DNA of 64,000 bases. Origin: Thinopyrum elongatum (lineage: Eukaryota; Streptophyta; Magnoliopsida; Poales; Poaceae). Positions 1-9,799 of the stretch are shown in pieces; the first letter of the stretch is position 1, and the number at the start of each line of letters is the position of its first letter. The stretch spans positions 54,103,153 to 54,167,152 of the forward strand of contig CM022302.1 in NCBI GenBank assembly GCA_011799875.1. Direction: 5' to 3'. The notes beneath the pieces were generated by a model that was given only the letters and a program-made list of their open reading frames with translations, was not told where the DNA came from and searched no databases. The translations under genes were made by a program, and so were the position numbers.

Positions 1-774
1 GGATTCTTATGCAGATTTGGGTTCGAATACAAGCCTTTCAAGTGGTTCTGTACCGCACCCAATTTGGAAGAACCTTGTGAGACATGATATTATATTTCAG
101 CTATTTGTTCAGGAGAAAAGAGGTGACTGCTTGCAATGGGTTTGTCGGTGTTGACTTTCAGGGGTACGAATTCCGGCTCCTTGATCGGCGAGGTTACCCG
201 TTGCCGATCTATCTTGAAGCTGGCCAAGTACAACTCTTGATCTTCTTGCTCCCGCTTACGAGATTGATGATCTTGTGTTCGAGAAAGAGGAGGCAGCTCC
301 GGAAGAAGGTATAAAGCGAACGAGACTAGCTAAAGTTCCTAGGTGGCCCATTCGGACGTATCTCATGGGAGTCGCCAGGGTCGCACGCGCGCTAACGGAT
401 CTCATGGAGAGGAATCCGCCACTCTGGTAGTCTTGAGGTTGAAGATGGTGTCATGAGAGTCGTTTGGGTCGCGCGTGCCCGTTCCTCAACCATGAACACG
501 AGAGTTCAGTTGTGAAAACTCTCTCAGGTAGAGGTGCTGGTGGCAACAACTTGGAAGATGGTCAGTAAGCCTGAGATTTCAAAGGTGGCAACTTTTATGT
601 AGGAGAGTCCAGTTGCGAAAAGAGAGAAATTTGATGGGAAAATGCCAAAGACAATGATGCTTCCGTCCCAAGGCCTTCTTGGCAGGAGCGCTATAGTCAT
701 CAATCCCTTCTTAAATAAGGCACTGAAACTAATGATTGAGGTCCGCATCTCTCGGAAGGATGGATCGATCGAAG

Positions 775-905
775 GAGAATAGAACATATCAATGCTTGAG
801 GTCCACGGACTTCGGGATCTGGTAGTTGCGACCACAACCTGGGAGCATCGATGGCAATGGAACTGGGGTAGGAGGCGGCTGTTCCGTGACAAGAGAAGGG
901 CAAAG
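775..905 (-). repeat. Segment related to 2925-3005
   Basis: On the minus strand both segments run from a GGAACAGCC-like start to AAG-x-x-G/GTGGACxTCAAGCA(T/C)TG, followed by a pyrimidine-rich TTCTCT-like stretch. In the second copy a GTACGT follows the conserved TG and could be a splice donor; here the matching position reads ATATGT. The pair could be two decayed copies of a first exon or of an unidentified repeat. No protein family is recognised. Confidence 0.3.
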
Positions 906-1984
906 GGCGAAGAGGAAGCGAAAAATGTACTTAGAAAATTGCATACATGAGTACATGACAGTTTAGTAGAACTGAAAAAAGATAACAGAGGGTGACAGAT
1001 GTTGTAGTTAAGTGCGCAACCAAACTAGAGGCATCGAAAGAACTTTTTTTTTTTTTGCGAAAAGGCATCGAAAGAACTATTACAGGAGAAAATATGGAAT
1101 AGAGAACAAATGTTATATCTAAACAAAACAGATGGTAAAAGTCTTAGGACGTGTACTGATAATGAAATCAAGGGCTCTCATGCAAACATCACCATCTCAA
1201 TATGGCATAAGTGATCTTAAGACAAAGGTGAGTGAAAATAGCAAAGAGGGATTTCCAAAAGAAAATTAAATTAAATTTTCTCAAAGTACACTATACACAT
1301 CCAATTGACACATCGGTACGATTTCAACTTGAAGTGTGCCATGCTAAAATGGACAATTTAGTTGTACTATATATGCAACATGCTACTCGATATTTTAAAT
1401 GACATTATTTACTTGTGTCAATGCTAGTCAGATCCAAGTTGCCCCGTATCAGTCTTACATGAAGCTAAATTCGACCAACCAGGATACTCATATGTGGGAG
1501 AAGAACATTAGGAAACAATGTTGGGTTGATCGCTAAACTATTACAATCACATGATGAACCGGCCAGCATCTGCCCCTTGAAATGTATTCTTGAAAGGAAC
1601 TACATGTAACCAGACTTAGCCCAGCCAAGAGCACTTGCCCCACTGCAACCTAAAATATATCCACGGAACCAGTGATTCACAGGTAATATAGTAATTGGTT
1701 TGTGTGTGGTCATGGAATTCATTCTCAGGTATGATTGGTTGCCCTTTATGGGTTTATTTTGATCCGTCGATGCAATATAATTTCCTACATCATGCAAGGG
1801 TATTACCACATCATCATACATTACATTAGCCACACTTTTGTTGTTAATCTAAATGGCCAATACACAATTATCGCCCTAAGAGTAAAGATGGCCGATATAT
1901 ACTTATCGTCCTAAAAACACAAGGCCGATGGAGTGTTGACATCGTGCTTAGAACAAAATCCGTGCAAATTATTTTTCGGCACAC

Positions 1985-2060
1985 AAGTTTTGCCGAAAAA
2001 CAGGGGGGCTTGTGTTGATACCAGATTTTGGCACGGTCAAGAACTTAATTAAATGTCCTC
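1985..2060 (+). other. Possible polypurine tract and LTR start of a decayed retroelement
   Basis: A purine run (AACAGGGGGG, about 2000-2008) is followed by CT and then TGTGTTGATACCAG. This is the arrangement of a polypurine tract abutting a 3' LTR that begins with TG. No matching second LTR or coding region is visible, so the call is tentative. Confidence 0.3.
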
Positions 2061-2381
2061 AAATGAAGAAGTGATCTACATGAAAAAGTTCCATATTGCC
2101 GACATGAACATCTTTGAAGTTTGGTCCATCGCCATCCGATCTCATCTGGAGGGCCGAAGTTATGTTCGAAGTACTAGGATTTTATATGAAGAGTACTGTT
2201 CGACAAATTAGGCCTCCAACACAGCCTCATATGAGAAAAGTTTATACACGGATTGTTTTCGCCTCGTCGAAACGATCAATTTTGAAAGAATTTGTTGGTT
2301 GGGAAAGTGATAAATTATACTCCCTCGTCGAAAAGTTTATCAGCAGAGTATTCTGAAAGGTAATTCAAATGCTGAATTTTA

Positions 2382-2543
2382 CTCCCTCCGTTCCTAAATA
2401 TAAGTATTTTTAGAGATTCCACAATGCGGACTACATATGAAGCAAAATAAGTGAATCTACACTCTAAAATATGCCTAGATACATCGGTATGTAGTTTTTA
2501 TTGAAATCTCTAAAAAGGCTTATATATTTAGGACCGGAGGAAG
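2382..2543. mobile_element. Stowaway-type MITE
   Basis: The element starts CTCCCTCCGTTCCTAAATAT and ends with the inverse, decayed at the last bases (AGGACCGGAGGAAG). It is about 162 bp long, non-coding and flanked by TA on both sides (2380-2381, 2544-2545), the Tc1/mariner target duplication. The terminal sequence is the standard Triticeae Stowaway end. Right-end mutations suggest an old copy. Confidence 0.9.
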
Positions 2544-2559
2544 TAAAATGTAACAGGTT

Positions 2560-2924
2560 ATTTAAACAGTACGGCATCACTGAATCACTAGATCAGGTGT
2601 TAGGAAGGCATCATAACCATCGGATCTTGACTGTCAAGTCAAGCACAACAGGAAGAGCAATCAGCAAAAAAGAAGATTTACAATCCGAGTTCACCGCACT
2701 GGTACAGAGATCATACCTACTGATCAGATGTGCGCATCATCTTTCTAGAGGCGGGATTGGAGAGGATCACGTGCAAACCAATAAACCAAATCGGATCCTC
2801 AATCTGGAACGGAGGGGAGAGGAGAGGAGATCAACAGTCAATCAAAATAAAACATATGGAACCGAAACGCAAAGTCCAAGAATAATAATGCTCCCGGTCA
2901 AGGTTAAAGAAGGATGGATGGACA
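2560..2924. other. Unassigned DNA between the two Stowaway MITEs
   Basis: A 202-codon plus frame crosses this interval, but it starts inside the first MITE and ends inside the second and has no recognisable domain. On the minus strand the sequence is pyrimidine-rich like a 5' leader or intron. No gene is called. Confidence 0.4.
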
Positions 2925-3005
2925 GAGAAGACAACGTACCAGTGCTTGACGTCCGCCTCGGACTTGGCGTTGGCTGTTCCGCGAGAAGAGAAGTGGAAAG
3001 GGATG
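2925..3005 (-). repeat. Segment related to 775-905
   Basis: See 775-905. Here the minus strand reads ...GCCAACGCCAAGTCCGAG, then GACGTCAAGCACTG, then GTACGTTG, which would fit an exon end with a splice donor. The segment abuts the second Stowaway MITE. Identity unknown. Confidence 0.3.
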
Positions 3006-3007
3006 TA

Positions 3008-3106
3008 CTCCCTCCGTTCGGAATTACTTGTCTCGGAAATGGATGTATCTATAATAGATACATAGATACATCCATTTCCGAGACAAGTAATTCCGAACGG
3101 AGGGAG
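3008..3106. mobile_element. Stowaway MITE, Athos-like, near-perfect palindrome
   Basis: This is 99 bp of almost perfect palindrome, starting CTCCCTCCGTTCGGAATTAC and ending with its reverse complement. It is flanked by TA at 3006-3007 and 3107-3108. The TTCGGAATTACTTGTC type of terminus matches the Athos group of wheat Stowaways as I remember it. The intact arms imply a younger insertion than the MITE at 2382. Confidence 0.92.
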
Positions 3107-3129
3107 TAGTTGCGAGGGCGACACGAGGG

Positions 3130-3140
3130 TATATAAATAG
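3130..3140 (+). promoter_or_regulatory. TATA-like box
   Basis: TATATAAATAG lies 23 bp downstream of the MITE right end. It is a good plant TATA match by sequence, but no coding region follows within reach, so it may be chance or the relic of a lost gene. Confidence 0.3.
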
Positions 3141-3713
3141 AGCTGAGAATCTCAAACAGATCGTTTCATCTGAGGTTAGCTTTATTTCTAGACATGCCAT
3201 TTTTAATAAAAATACTAATACGCACGCATTGACTTTGTACTTTTTTTTTGCATGGATTGAATTTGTACTTGATGGCAATCAATTACACTATGGACTGATG
3301 ATTCGTTGATCTATCTTCTCTGACGATTTATCTCCGTATATTTTTGTGTTGGCCGTGTTCATTTTCTATTTTCTCAACTCCTAGAGAGGAGTTGGTAGCT
3401 TTTTTTTTCGTCCCACATTCTACAACCCCTCCCACTGATTTTATCTCTTTACAAATAATTACAGAAGGGATAGAACTAGGACCGCACTTACCATATGCTG
3501 GTGCTTCCCTGCACTTGTACATCCCCTTTACGAGAAGCTAGATGATATGTCGTCTGAGACAGCTACCAAAACATGTGTGATTGTTTCATAACAAAAGATC
3601 ACATACCAAAAAAATTGGAAAACACGCACGGGCAGGCCATCCAAATCAATAATCCAGATCAATCATTCCTAAAACTAGGTCGCTCTTCATGTCGCAAGAA
3701 TTGTTTTTTTTTA
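3141..3713. other. Gene-free stretch
   Basis: AT-rich sequence with T homopolymers near 3240, 3400 and 3705. Short complementary open frames at 3328-3541 carry no domain. Nothing else is recognised. Confidence 0.45.
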
Positions 3714-3869
3714 CAGTGGCAGAGCTACAACAAGGCCGAGTGGGCCGTGCCCCGCCCAGCCCATGAACTTTTTTCTATTGTATATCTACTTTTGGGCTGT
3801 GAAAAACAAGCCCAGTGGCAATTTCCTTCAGCAGGCCCGCCCAACAATTTCGGCCGAGCTTCGCCACTG
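3714..3869. mobile_element. Small non-autonomous TIR element
   Basis: Imperfect inverted ends are visible: CAGTGGCAGAGCTA at the left, and the reverse complement of the right end reads CAGTGGCGAAGCTC. The interior of about 156 bp is GC-richer than its surroundings (GCCCAGCCCATG, GGCCCGCC). I could not find a clean target duplication, so the superfamily (hAT or other) stays open. Confidence 0.5.
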
Positions 3870-4360
3870 ATTGTCGAGCATATTGCCTGCGGCCCGCCGA
3901 GCATATTTCCTATGAACTCAGTCTAGCTTTGTCTCCCTGTTGCCTTTTCGGGTCCTGTTGTAATGCAGTGGCAATCACCTCGTAAGCATAAATGTTTATT
4001 GGTAGGTGTATAATTTTTTTTTATTTTCTTCTTCCAAAATTCAAACGCATGCATGATATGAAGATCAACATCTAGGATACCAGGTATGTGAAGTACAAAA
4101 AATATGTTTTATGTTGAATCAAGTGATGCTGATTTGGTATGGTAGATATTAATATTCTTCTCTATGAACATCGAGAAGTTTGACTTTCCAAGAAAGGAAA
4201 AAAGAAAATACACTATATATTTTGGAGCGTGGCTGAATAAACAAAATATCTATATTGTTATAGTTTTTTTTTGCGAAAATAACTTCCAATATATTTATCA
4301 ACTGTAAAGGTAGTATAAAGAACACCAGAAGTAAAAAAATACATCTAGGCCCGTAGACCA
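3870..4360. other. Gene-free AT-rich stretch
   Basis: A short minus-strand frame at 4149-4361 is hydrophobic but AT-driven and without homology that I recognise. No repeat boundary is visible. Confidence 0.4.
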
Positions 4361-4912
4361 CCTAGCAACGACTACTAGCACTGGAGCGAGCGAAAGCCGC
4401 GCCGCCATCTTCGCCCCTTCTTCATCGGAGCCAGGCAAACCTTGCTGTAGTAGTCAGTCGGGAAGTTGTCGTGCTAAGTCCCCATAGGACCAGCGCACCA
4501 GAACAGTATTCGCCACCGATGAAGAGAAGCATATATCAGAAGGACTCAACGTGTAGACACACGAACACAGACGAACGAAGACAAGATGCACGTGGATCCA
4601 CCGAAGAGAAATGTCGACCGAATCACGCGAAATCCGCCGGTGATAAACCTCTACACACCCTCTAACGATGCTAGAAACACCACCGAGACAGGGACAAGGC
4701 GGGGAGAACCTTATTCCATCTGCAGAGAGCTGCTACCGCCTCGCCTCTCTGAGTAGGACACAAACCCTAACAAAACTCAAAAGAGTATGGAAAACCGGAG
4801 CCCTCCCGCCGGCAAGGGCCGGGATCCACCACGCATCCATGGCCTTAAGAACATAGAAGATGAGGTAGACCGGCGGCGGCACCGGTGGGAGGCACGATAA
4901 ACCCTAGCCAAT
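4361..4912. repeat. Dispersed grass repeat of uncertain class
   Basis: A GC-richer block with phrases I recognise from many Triticeae sequences (AAGCCGCGCCGCC, GGGAAGTTGTCGTGCTAAG, ACAAACCCTAACAAAACTC, CTCCCGCCGGCAAGGG). It has no continuous frame. It could be the tail of a LINE or of an old DNA element. The boundaries are estimates. Confidence 0.35.
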
Positions 4913-5122
4913 GGGTCCTCTTTCTTCCAATGGATGAATACTTTCTTAATTACATGATGACCGGTTATAGTTTCGTTGAAAAGGAAGAACTCTACAATGA
5001 TTTTCTTTGAGAGCTTAAAAGAAGAAAAATTGTGCTATATTGATTTGACAGAGACGTGCATTGCCGCCCTTGGTTGCGCATAGGTCGGCTGGTGAAAATG
5101 GACATATCTGACCGTTTTCAGA

Positions 5123-5173
5123 GGCAAAAACACATATTTGACCTGTGGACGAAAAGAATTCACGATCTGAACT
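5123..5173 (+). repeat. Left inverted repeat of the MULE unit
   Basis: It starts GGCAAAAACACATATTTGAC and ends ATCTGAACT. Its reverse complement is found at 13361-13412 with three differences. Confidence 0.75.
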
Positions 5174-5178
5174 TGTCC

Positions 5179-5315
5179 GTGGATTTCGAAGCCAACCCCT
5201 CCCTTAAGGTAATCTCCTCTGATCCCCTCGTTTTCATCCATAGGAATTGTCACATTTGCTCAAATCTTGGTAGTTTGGGGAAACCCTAGTTTTGGCTTGG
5301 ATTTGGAAATTTGTG
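5179..5315 (+). repeat. Leader repeat, copy 1 (transposase gene)
   Basis: 137 bp closely matching 8136-8272. It spans the end of a putative untranslated first exon (GAAGCCAACCCCTCCCTTAAG), a GT donor at 5209 and the start of the intron. It lies ahead of the transposase frame; the acceptor is probably the TTTTAG just before 5554. Confidence 0.8.
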
Positions 5316-5344
5316 TTGAAACATGTTATGTTTCTTTACCATTT

Positions 5345-5466
5345 TGCTAGGGTTAGGCTTCCTACTATGCTAGGGTTAGGGTTATGTGTGTTGTTATGTT
5401 GGGGTTAGGGTTAGGGTCATGCTATGGTTAGGGTTGTGGTTATTGTTAAGTGGGGGTTAGGGTTAT
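5345..5466 (+). repeat. Degenerate GGGTTA repeats in the leader intron
   Basis: At least six GGGTTAG or TTAGGGTT units are scattered here, two of them in tandem near 5403. The unit is TTAGGG-like rather than the plant telomere unit TTTAGGG. It probably arose from local slippage of the AACCCTAG/CTAGGGTT motif common in this leader. Confidence 0.6.
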
Positions 5467-5553
5467 TGTTTCATATCTATGTTAGGGGCTTATGTATTTT
5501 GTGCAAATATTCGGTTAAGTACTTATTGGATATATTAGTGTTTTTGATTATTT

Positions 5554-7993
5554 TAGGGATGCGAAGAACATGTGTTTATGTTCATCATGTGGATAAAAGA
5601 GGCCTTTTTGAAAGGCAATGTTGAGCCGGACCCGGATGAGCTTGACATGGTGTTTGAGAGTAGTCCTAGCTATGCGGATGTCTTGGAACAAGTGAGGAAG
5701 GATTTGAATTGGATGGACCCAAGTGACGTTGTTGAGTTGGAGGGAAGGCATAATGTTTGTTTTGGAATGCACATCCATTGGAAGACACTGCGTGTGAACT
5801 CTGAGCAACGTTGGGTTGCATACAAGGAGACGGTTGCCGAATCTCTAGACATGGCTCTTGAGTTATTTGCCTCCAAGAAGGTTGAGTCTAGTTTGCATTT
5901 GGACTTGAACTGGAACACCTCCCCGTTGGTTGCTAGTACTCCCCCACCCGTGAACCAAGATCAAATGAGTGAACCTCATTTGATGCAACAAGTTTGGCCA
6001 ACATTGAGCCCGATTTCAAACAACCAAAATGAAGCTTTTCAAGAGGAGAATGATGAGTACGAGGAGGATGACAACGAAATTGATCTCCATGACAACAATG
6101 TGGGTGATCTCGACAAATATCATGTGCAAGAGACAATGGACCAATCCATCCCTTTTTCCCGTTCATATGCATCGGACTCGGATGATGATGGTCCCGATGA
6201 AGAAGTTGATGAGGAGGGGTTCACGGCGAAGGAGGCCGAAGCATTTAAGAAGGTATTCCAGCGGGATCACAAGACACCATTGTTCAAGGATCTTAGTCTC
6301 GCGGATGAAGCCGTTGTAGATGGTGGCAAATGTATATCTCTTGGAGCTAGGCCAAGTTCTCACCGTGATTTGGAAGACGGCAAGAACGGGATATATCCCG
6401 GTTGTGAGTTTGAATCCTTCTTGGAATTGAAGATGTGGCTCGACAACTACTCGGTTACGCATTATCGTCCACATAGAGAGGCCAACTCAGACGTCAATGT
6501 GCGTTACATGGTTAAATGTGAAGTGCCAAGATGTCCATGGATTGTGCGTGCAAGGCCATGGAAAGGAGGTCCCACTTGGTGCATAGTGAGTAGTCTGCCA
6601 ACTCACATGTGCCGACACAAGAATGCGGATGGCAAGCTTGTATACCAAAAACACAAACAACTCACGTCCAATTTCATCGCTTACAGGTTTTCCAACCAAA
6701 TATCCACACTTCCAACAGTGAGCATTAAGAGTGTCATTGACCTTGTGAAAGCCATCTTTCATTACATGGTCAAGTACGGCAAGGCATGGAAGGCGAAGCA
6801 AGCCGCATTCAAGATGTTGTATGGAAATTGGGAGGAAGCATACAACCGACTCCCTAGGTTGTTGTTAGCTATGGCCGCCACAAACCCAGGGATGGTTCAC
6901 GTGGTCGAGCCTCATGGGCACCAAACATTGATTCACAATGGGAGGACCGTCCGAGTATTTGGCCGTGCATTTTGGGCCTTTGAGCAATGCGTGAGGGCTT
7001 TTGAGCATTGTCAGCCCGTCATCGCCATTGGTGGCACGTTCTTGACCGGACAATACAAGGGCACTATATTGGTTGCAATAGCAAGTGATGCCAATAACCG
7101 GGTGTTGCCTTTGGCTTTCGCTTTGGTTGAGGTGGAGAACAATGATAACTGGGAGTGGTTCTTGCATCAATTGAGAACAAGGGTATTACCGGCTGAAAGG
7201 GAAATTTGTGTCATACGGATCGCCATCCAGGAATTCTAAACGCGGTGGTGGTTGACATTCCCAGACATGCAAAGTTGCACCATTGATGGTGCATGAGGCA
7301 CTTTTGTGCAGACTTTTATAGGGCATGTGGTATCAAGGAGTTGCCGATGATCTTCAAGATTGTTGTCTTGCTTTCTCCGACAAGCGGTTCGCCACCTTGT
7401 ACAATGCATTGCTCACAAACAAGAAACTTGATCCCGGTGGTCTTGACTTTCTCAATAAGAACATTGCAGAAAGGAATAAGTGGGCACGTGCTTTCGATGA
7501 AGATGCCCGGAGGTACGGTCAAATGACAAGCAACATGGCAGAATGCTATAATAACGTGCTCAAGGGTGTACGTGCATTACCCGTGACGGCAATAGTTCAA
7601 TACACATTTGACAAGATGAATGCGTACTTTTTAAAGTACTCAATGGAGACGGATAAGCAGATTGCTGGTGAAAACAAGGAAAAGCACAAGTACAATTTCC
7701 CACCAAAGGTTGAAGAATGGTTGGAATTTCAATCACGAAAGGCAGACTCCCAAGAAGCTGTACTATATGACGACAACGATTGGATGTATGAAGTGAAAGA
7801 GCCTGGAGGAACCACAAACGATGGCCACCAACACGGAGGCCGGGCTTTCAAGGTCTCCCTAACACGGTGTGATTGCACTTGCATGAGGCCATCGTTGCTT
7901 CATCTCCCATGCTCGCACTTGTTAAACGCATCCCATGTTAGGAATGTGGACGTCAATCACCCTCTTACCGTGCGGGAGTCCGAGTTCTCAATC
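5554..7993 (+). pseudogene. MULE (MuDR-type) transposase pseudogene
   Basis: A Mutator-like transposase that would cut and join element ends in the nucleus. The first long frame (from 5572) shows an acidic linker (about residues 150-225), a MuDR-type N-terminal domain near 274-340 with CEVPRC and HMCRH metal ligands, and the start of the MULE catalytic domain near 480. A second frame (7325-7990) continues the domain and ends with a SWIM finger (CDCTC...PCSHLL). Damage: the first catalytic Asp of the usual (I/L)DGTF motif is Gly, codon GGT at 7030-7032. A one-base deletion near 7215 puts the SDRHPG Asp out of frame. A TGA stands near 7282, and a second one-base deletion lies near 7343. Homology stops after VRESEFSI (about 7993), where C/A-rich DNA takes over, so the usual C-terminus is missing. 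The gene is clearly dead. Confidence 0.93.
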
Positions 7994-8135
7994 ATGCCCC
8001 CACCCCCCTCCCACCCACCCCCACCCCACACACCCCCACCCCACACACAAACCCGAAGCTCAGTGCCTTCCCTCTGCCCCCCTCTCTCCCCCTCTCAACT
8101 CCTTCTCAAATCTTGCAAATCTGGAGATTTTGTCT
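7994..8135 (+). other. C/A-rich leader joined onto the truncated transposase
   Basis: CCCACCC, CACACCCCCA and CCCCTCTCTCCCC tracts resemble a plant 5' untranslated leader. The sequence replaces the expected transposase C-terminus and runs straight into leader repeat 2, so a second promoter and first exon seem to have been joined here. Confidence 0.5.
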
Positions 8136-8272
8136 GTGGATCTCGAAGCCAACCCCTCCCTTAAGGTAATCTCCTCCGATCCCCTCGTTTTCATCCAAAG
8201 GAATTGTCACATTAGCTCAAATCTAGCTAGTTTGGGGAAACCCTAGTTGTTGCTTGGATTTGGAAATTTGTG
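8136..8272 (+). repeat. Leader repeat, copy 2 (GRF gene)
   Basis: Duplicate of 5179-5315 with the same exon end (CTCCCTTAAG) and GT donor at 8166. The matching acceptor is the GTAG just before the GRF start codon (about 8389). Both plus-strand genes of the unit therefore appear to use a copy of one untranslated exon and intron. Confidence 0.8.
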
Positions 8273-8391
8273 TGGAAATTTGTGGGGAAACCCTAGTTTT
8301 GGCTAGGGTTAGGCATTTGATTGTGTTGATGCATTTACCTCTATACATGTCAATGTGTTGAAATTTGTGGGGAAACCGTAGTTTTGTAGGC

Positions 8392-9021
8392 ATGGCTTCA
8401 TCCGGTTCCATGACGAGGCCACCGTGTGCTAACCAAGAAGACATGCCGAACAAGTGGGAGAACGCATCTTTGGACAAGGTGAAGGAGAAAGATATGAACA
8501 TCCCACCATGTTTGTGTGGAGATGTTTGCAAGGTGAAGGTGTCCACCGACCAAAAGAAGTCATGGACAGAAGGGAGGAGATATTTTGTATGCCCCAACTA
8601 TGCTTATGATCGTGCGCTTCCAACTAACGCCTATGACCAACCACCGGTAAGCTAGAGAAGTAACATGTTACTCTCAAATGTGTGTCAACACTAACAAAAA
8701 TTTTGTATGCAGTCACCGCCTCCTCTATGCAAGTACTTCACGTGGATAGATCATGAAGTGCCAGAAGATGTCCAAAAGGACCAATATCAACATTGTCTTA
8801 GGCGCCAGCGGCGGTTCGAAGAATCATTTCGAAGAGGCTTGGAGGAAGAGCGTCGCCAAAAGGAGAGGATGGAGCAGAAGAAACGAGAGGAGGAGAGGGC
8901 ACACCAAGCGAAACTTGCTCGCGAGGAGGAGAGGGCAAGAAAGCTTGCAAAGGCTCATGAGGCGCAAGAGGAGGATGAGGCACGTGACAAGAAAGGGAAA
9001 TGGCCTCGCTCGACTCAGTAG
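8392..9021 (+). CDS. GRF zinc-finger, coiled-coil protein (two exons)
   Basis: Exon 1 is 8392-8646 and exon 2 is 8713-9021, joined at GT...AG (GTAAGC, ATGCAG) in phase 0, giving 187 codons without interruption. I chose ATG 8392 because it directly follows the leader-intron acceptor. Residues 36-97 fit a GRF finger: PPCLCG (C40, C42), RRYFVCP (C67), then CKYFTWID (C91, W96). Residues about 115-180 are a strongly charged Arg/Glu/Lys coiled coil. GRF fingers bind nucleic acid, mostly single-stranded, in repair and topoisomerase proteins and occur in short transposon-borne proteins. The role here is unknown; an accessory DNA-binding protein is my guess. It is the only gene of this unit with no visible defect, between a dead transposase and a dead PMD gene. 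Confidence 0.78.
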
Positions 9022-9035
9022 GGACCCATGCTGTA

Positions 9036-9205
9036 TTTGTCATGAACTATCTTCTAGGGCAAGAAGCCATTTGTCGTCAACTATCTTGTAGTAGGCCTAA
9101 GTTTGTCATTTCTAATGAATGTGTCATGGACTATCTTGTGGACCTAATTTGTAATTTGTAATGAATGTGCCGTGGACTATCTTGTAGACCTAATTTGGCT
9201 AGGGT
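9036..9205 (+). repeat. Short degenerate tandem repeat after the GRF gene
   Basis: The phrase (C)AT/GxACTATCTTxTAG-x-CCTAATTTG recurs about every 60 bp, three to four times. It lies in the likely 3' untranslated region of the GRF gene. Confidence 0.6.
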
Positions 9206-9253
9206 TAGACATTTGAATGTGTTGTCGTGTACTATCTTTCTCCTTAACAGTAA

Positions 9254-9530
9254 TGCAACGCCCAGGGGTAAGGCGCTGCACTACATTGTGCAGCGCCCAA
9301 GAGTCAGGCGTCACACAGTATATTGCAGCGCCTTACCTATAGGCGCTGCACACTGACTTAGGATTTTTTGGCACAAAAAGCTGCTGCAAAGCTTCTGTTG
9401 CCCTCTGGATCCACATACAGATGTGTAGCTCCTAGGCCTCAGGCGCTGCACTATACTGTGTGACGCCTGACCATTGGGCGCTGCATAGTATAGTGTAGCG
9501 CCTAAGACCTGGGCGCTGCAGTGCTGTTAA
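9254..9530. repeat. GGCGCTGCA hairpin array 1
   Basis: AGGCGCTGCA and its complement TGCAGCGCCT alternate about ten times, with GTGTGACGCCT-like variants. Arms 9441-9457 and 9487-9503 pair over 17 bases with one mismatch. The array sits between the convergent 3' ends of the GRF and PMD genes, so transcripts from either side could fold or overlap here. Confidence 0.85.
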
Positions 9531-9799
9531 CTGCAAAACTGCAAAAACAGAAGCACTTTTGACAGCAATTTCAATTCGCTTGAACATCACAGCACTTACA
9601 ATAACTTGAACTTCACAGCAATTTGAACAAACACAAATAATAACTTGAACATCACATCATTTAAGACAATTCACAACGACAAGTTCGCAAACACAAGTAG
9701 CACACTACTAAGAGTTCACCAACATATCACGTAACCTCACAAGTTCATCAACCTAATGAAACGGCGACAAGTTCATTTTCATAATAAAAACGACAACGA
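9531..9799. other. AT-rich spacer between convergent genes
   Basis: It contains repeats of AACTTGAACATCACA and CACAAGTTCA-like words. No frame. It is probably the 3' flank of the PMD pseudogene. Confidence 0.5.

Larger units (their letters stand above)
1..2379. other. Degenerate intergenic DNA, no supported gene
   Basis: Only short open frames without recognisable domains are seen on either strand. Two imperfect direct repeats lie at about 360-392 and 450-480 (shared pattern CATG-GAGTCG--GGGTCGC). A segment at 775-905 resembles one at 2925-3005. A T-rich tract lies near 1045. Around 2000 the sequence looks like the 3' end of a decayed LTR element. A decayed gene edge near 1-310 cannot be excluded, but I cannot name one. 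Confidence 0.5.

Noticed and set aside
2501..3109. 202-codon plus-strand frame
   Set aside because: Its first and last parts are MITE sequence and the middle has no recognisable domain.
5345..5466. Interstitial telomere
   Set aside because: The units are irregular and TTAGGG-like, not the plant TTTAGGG, and lie within a transposon intron. Local slippage is simpler.
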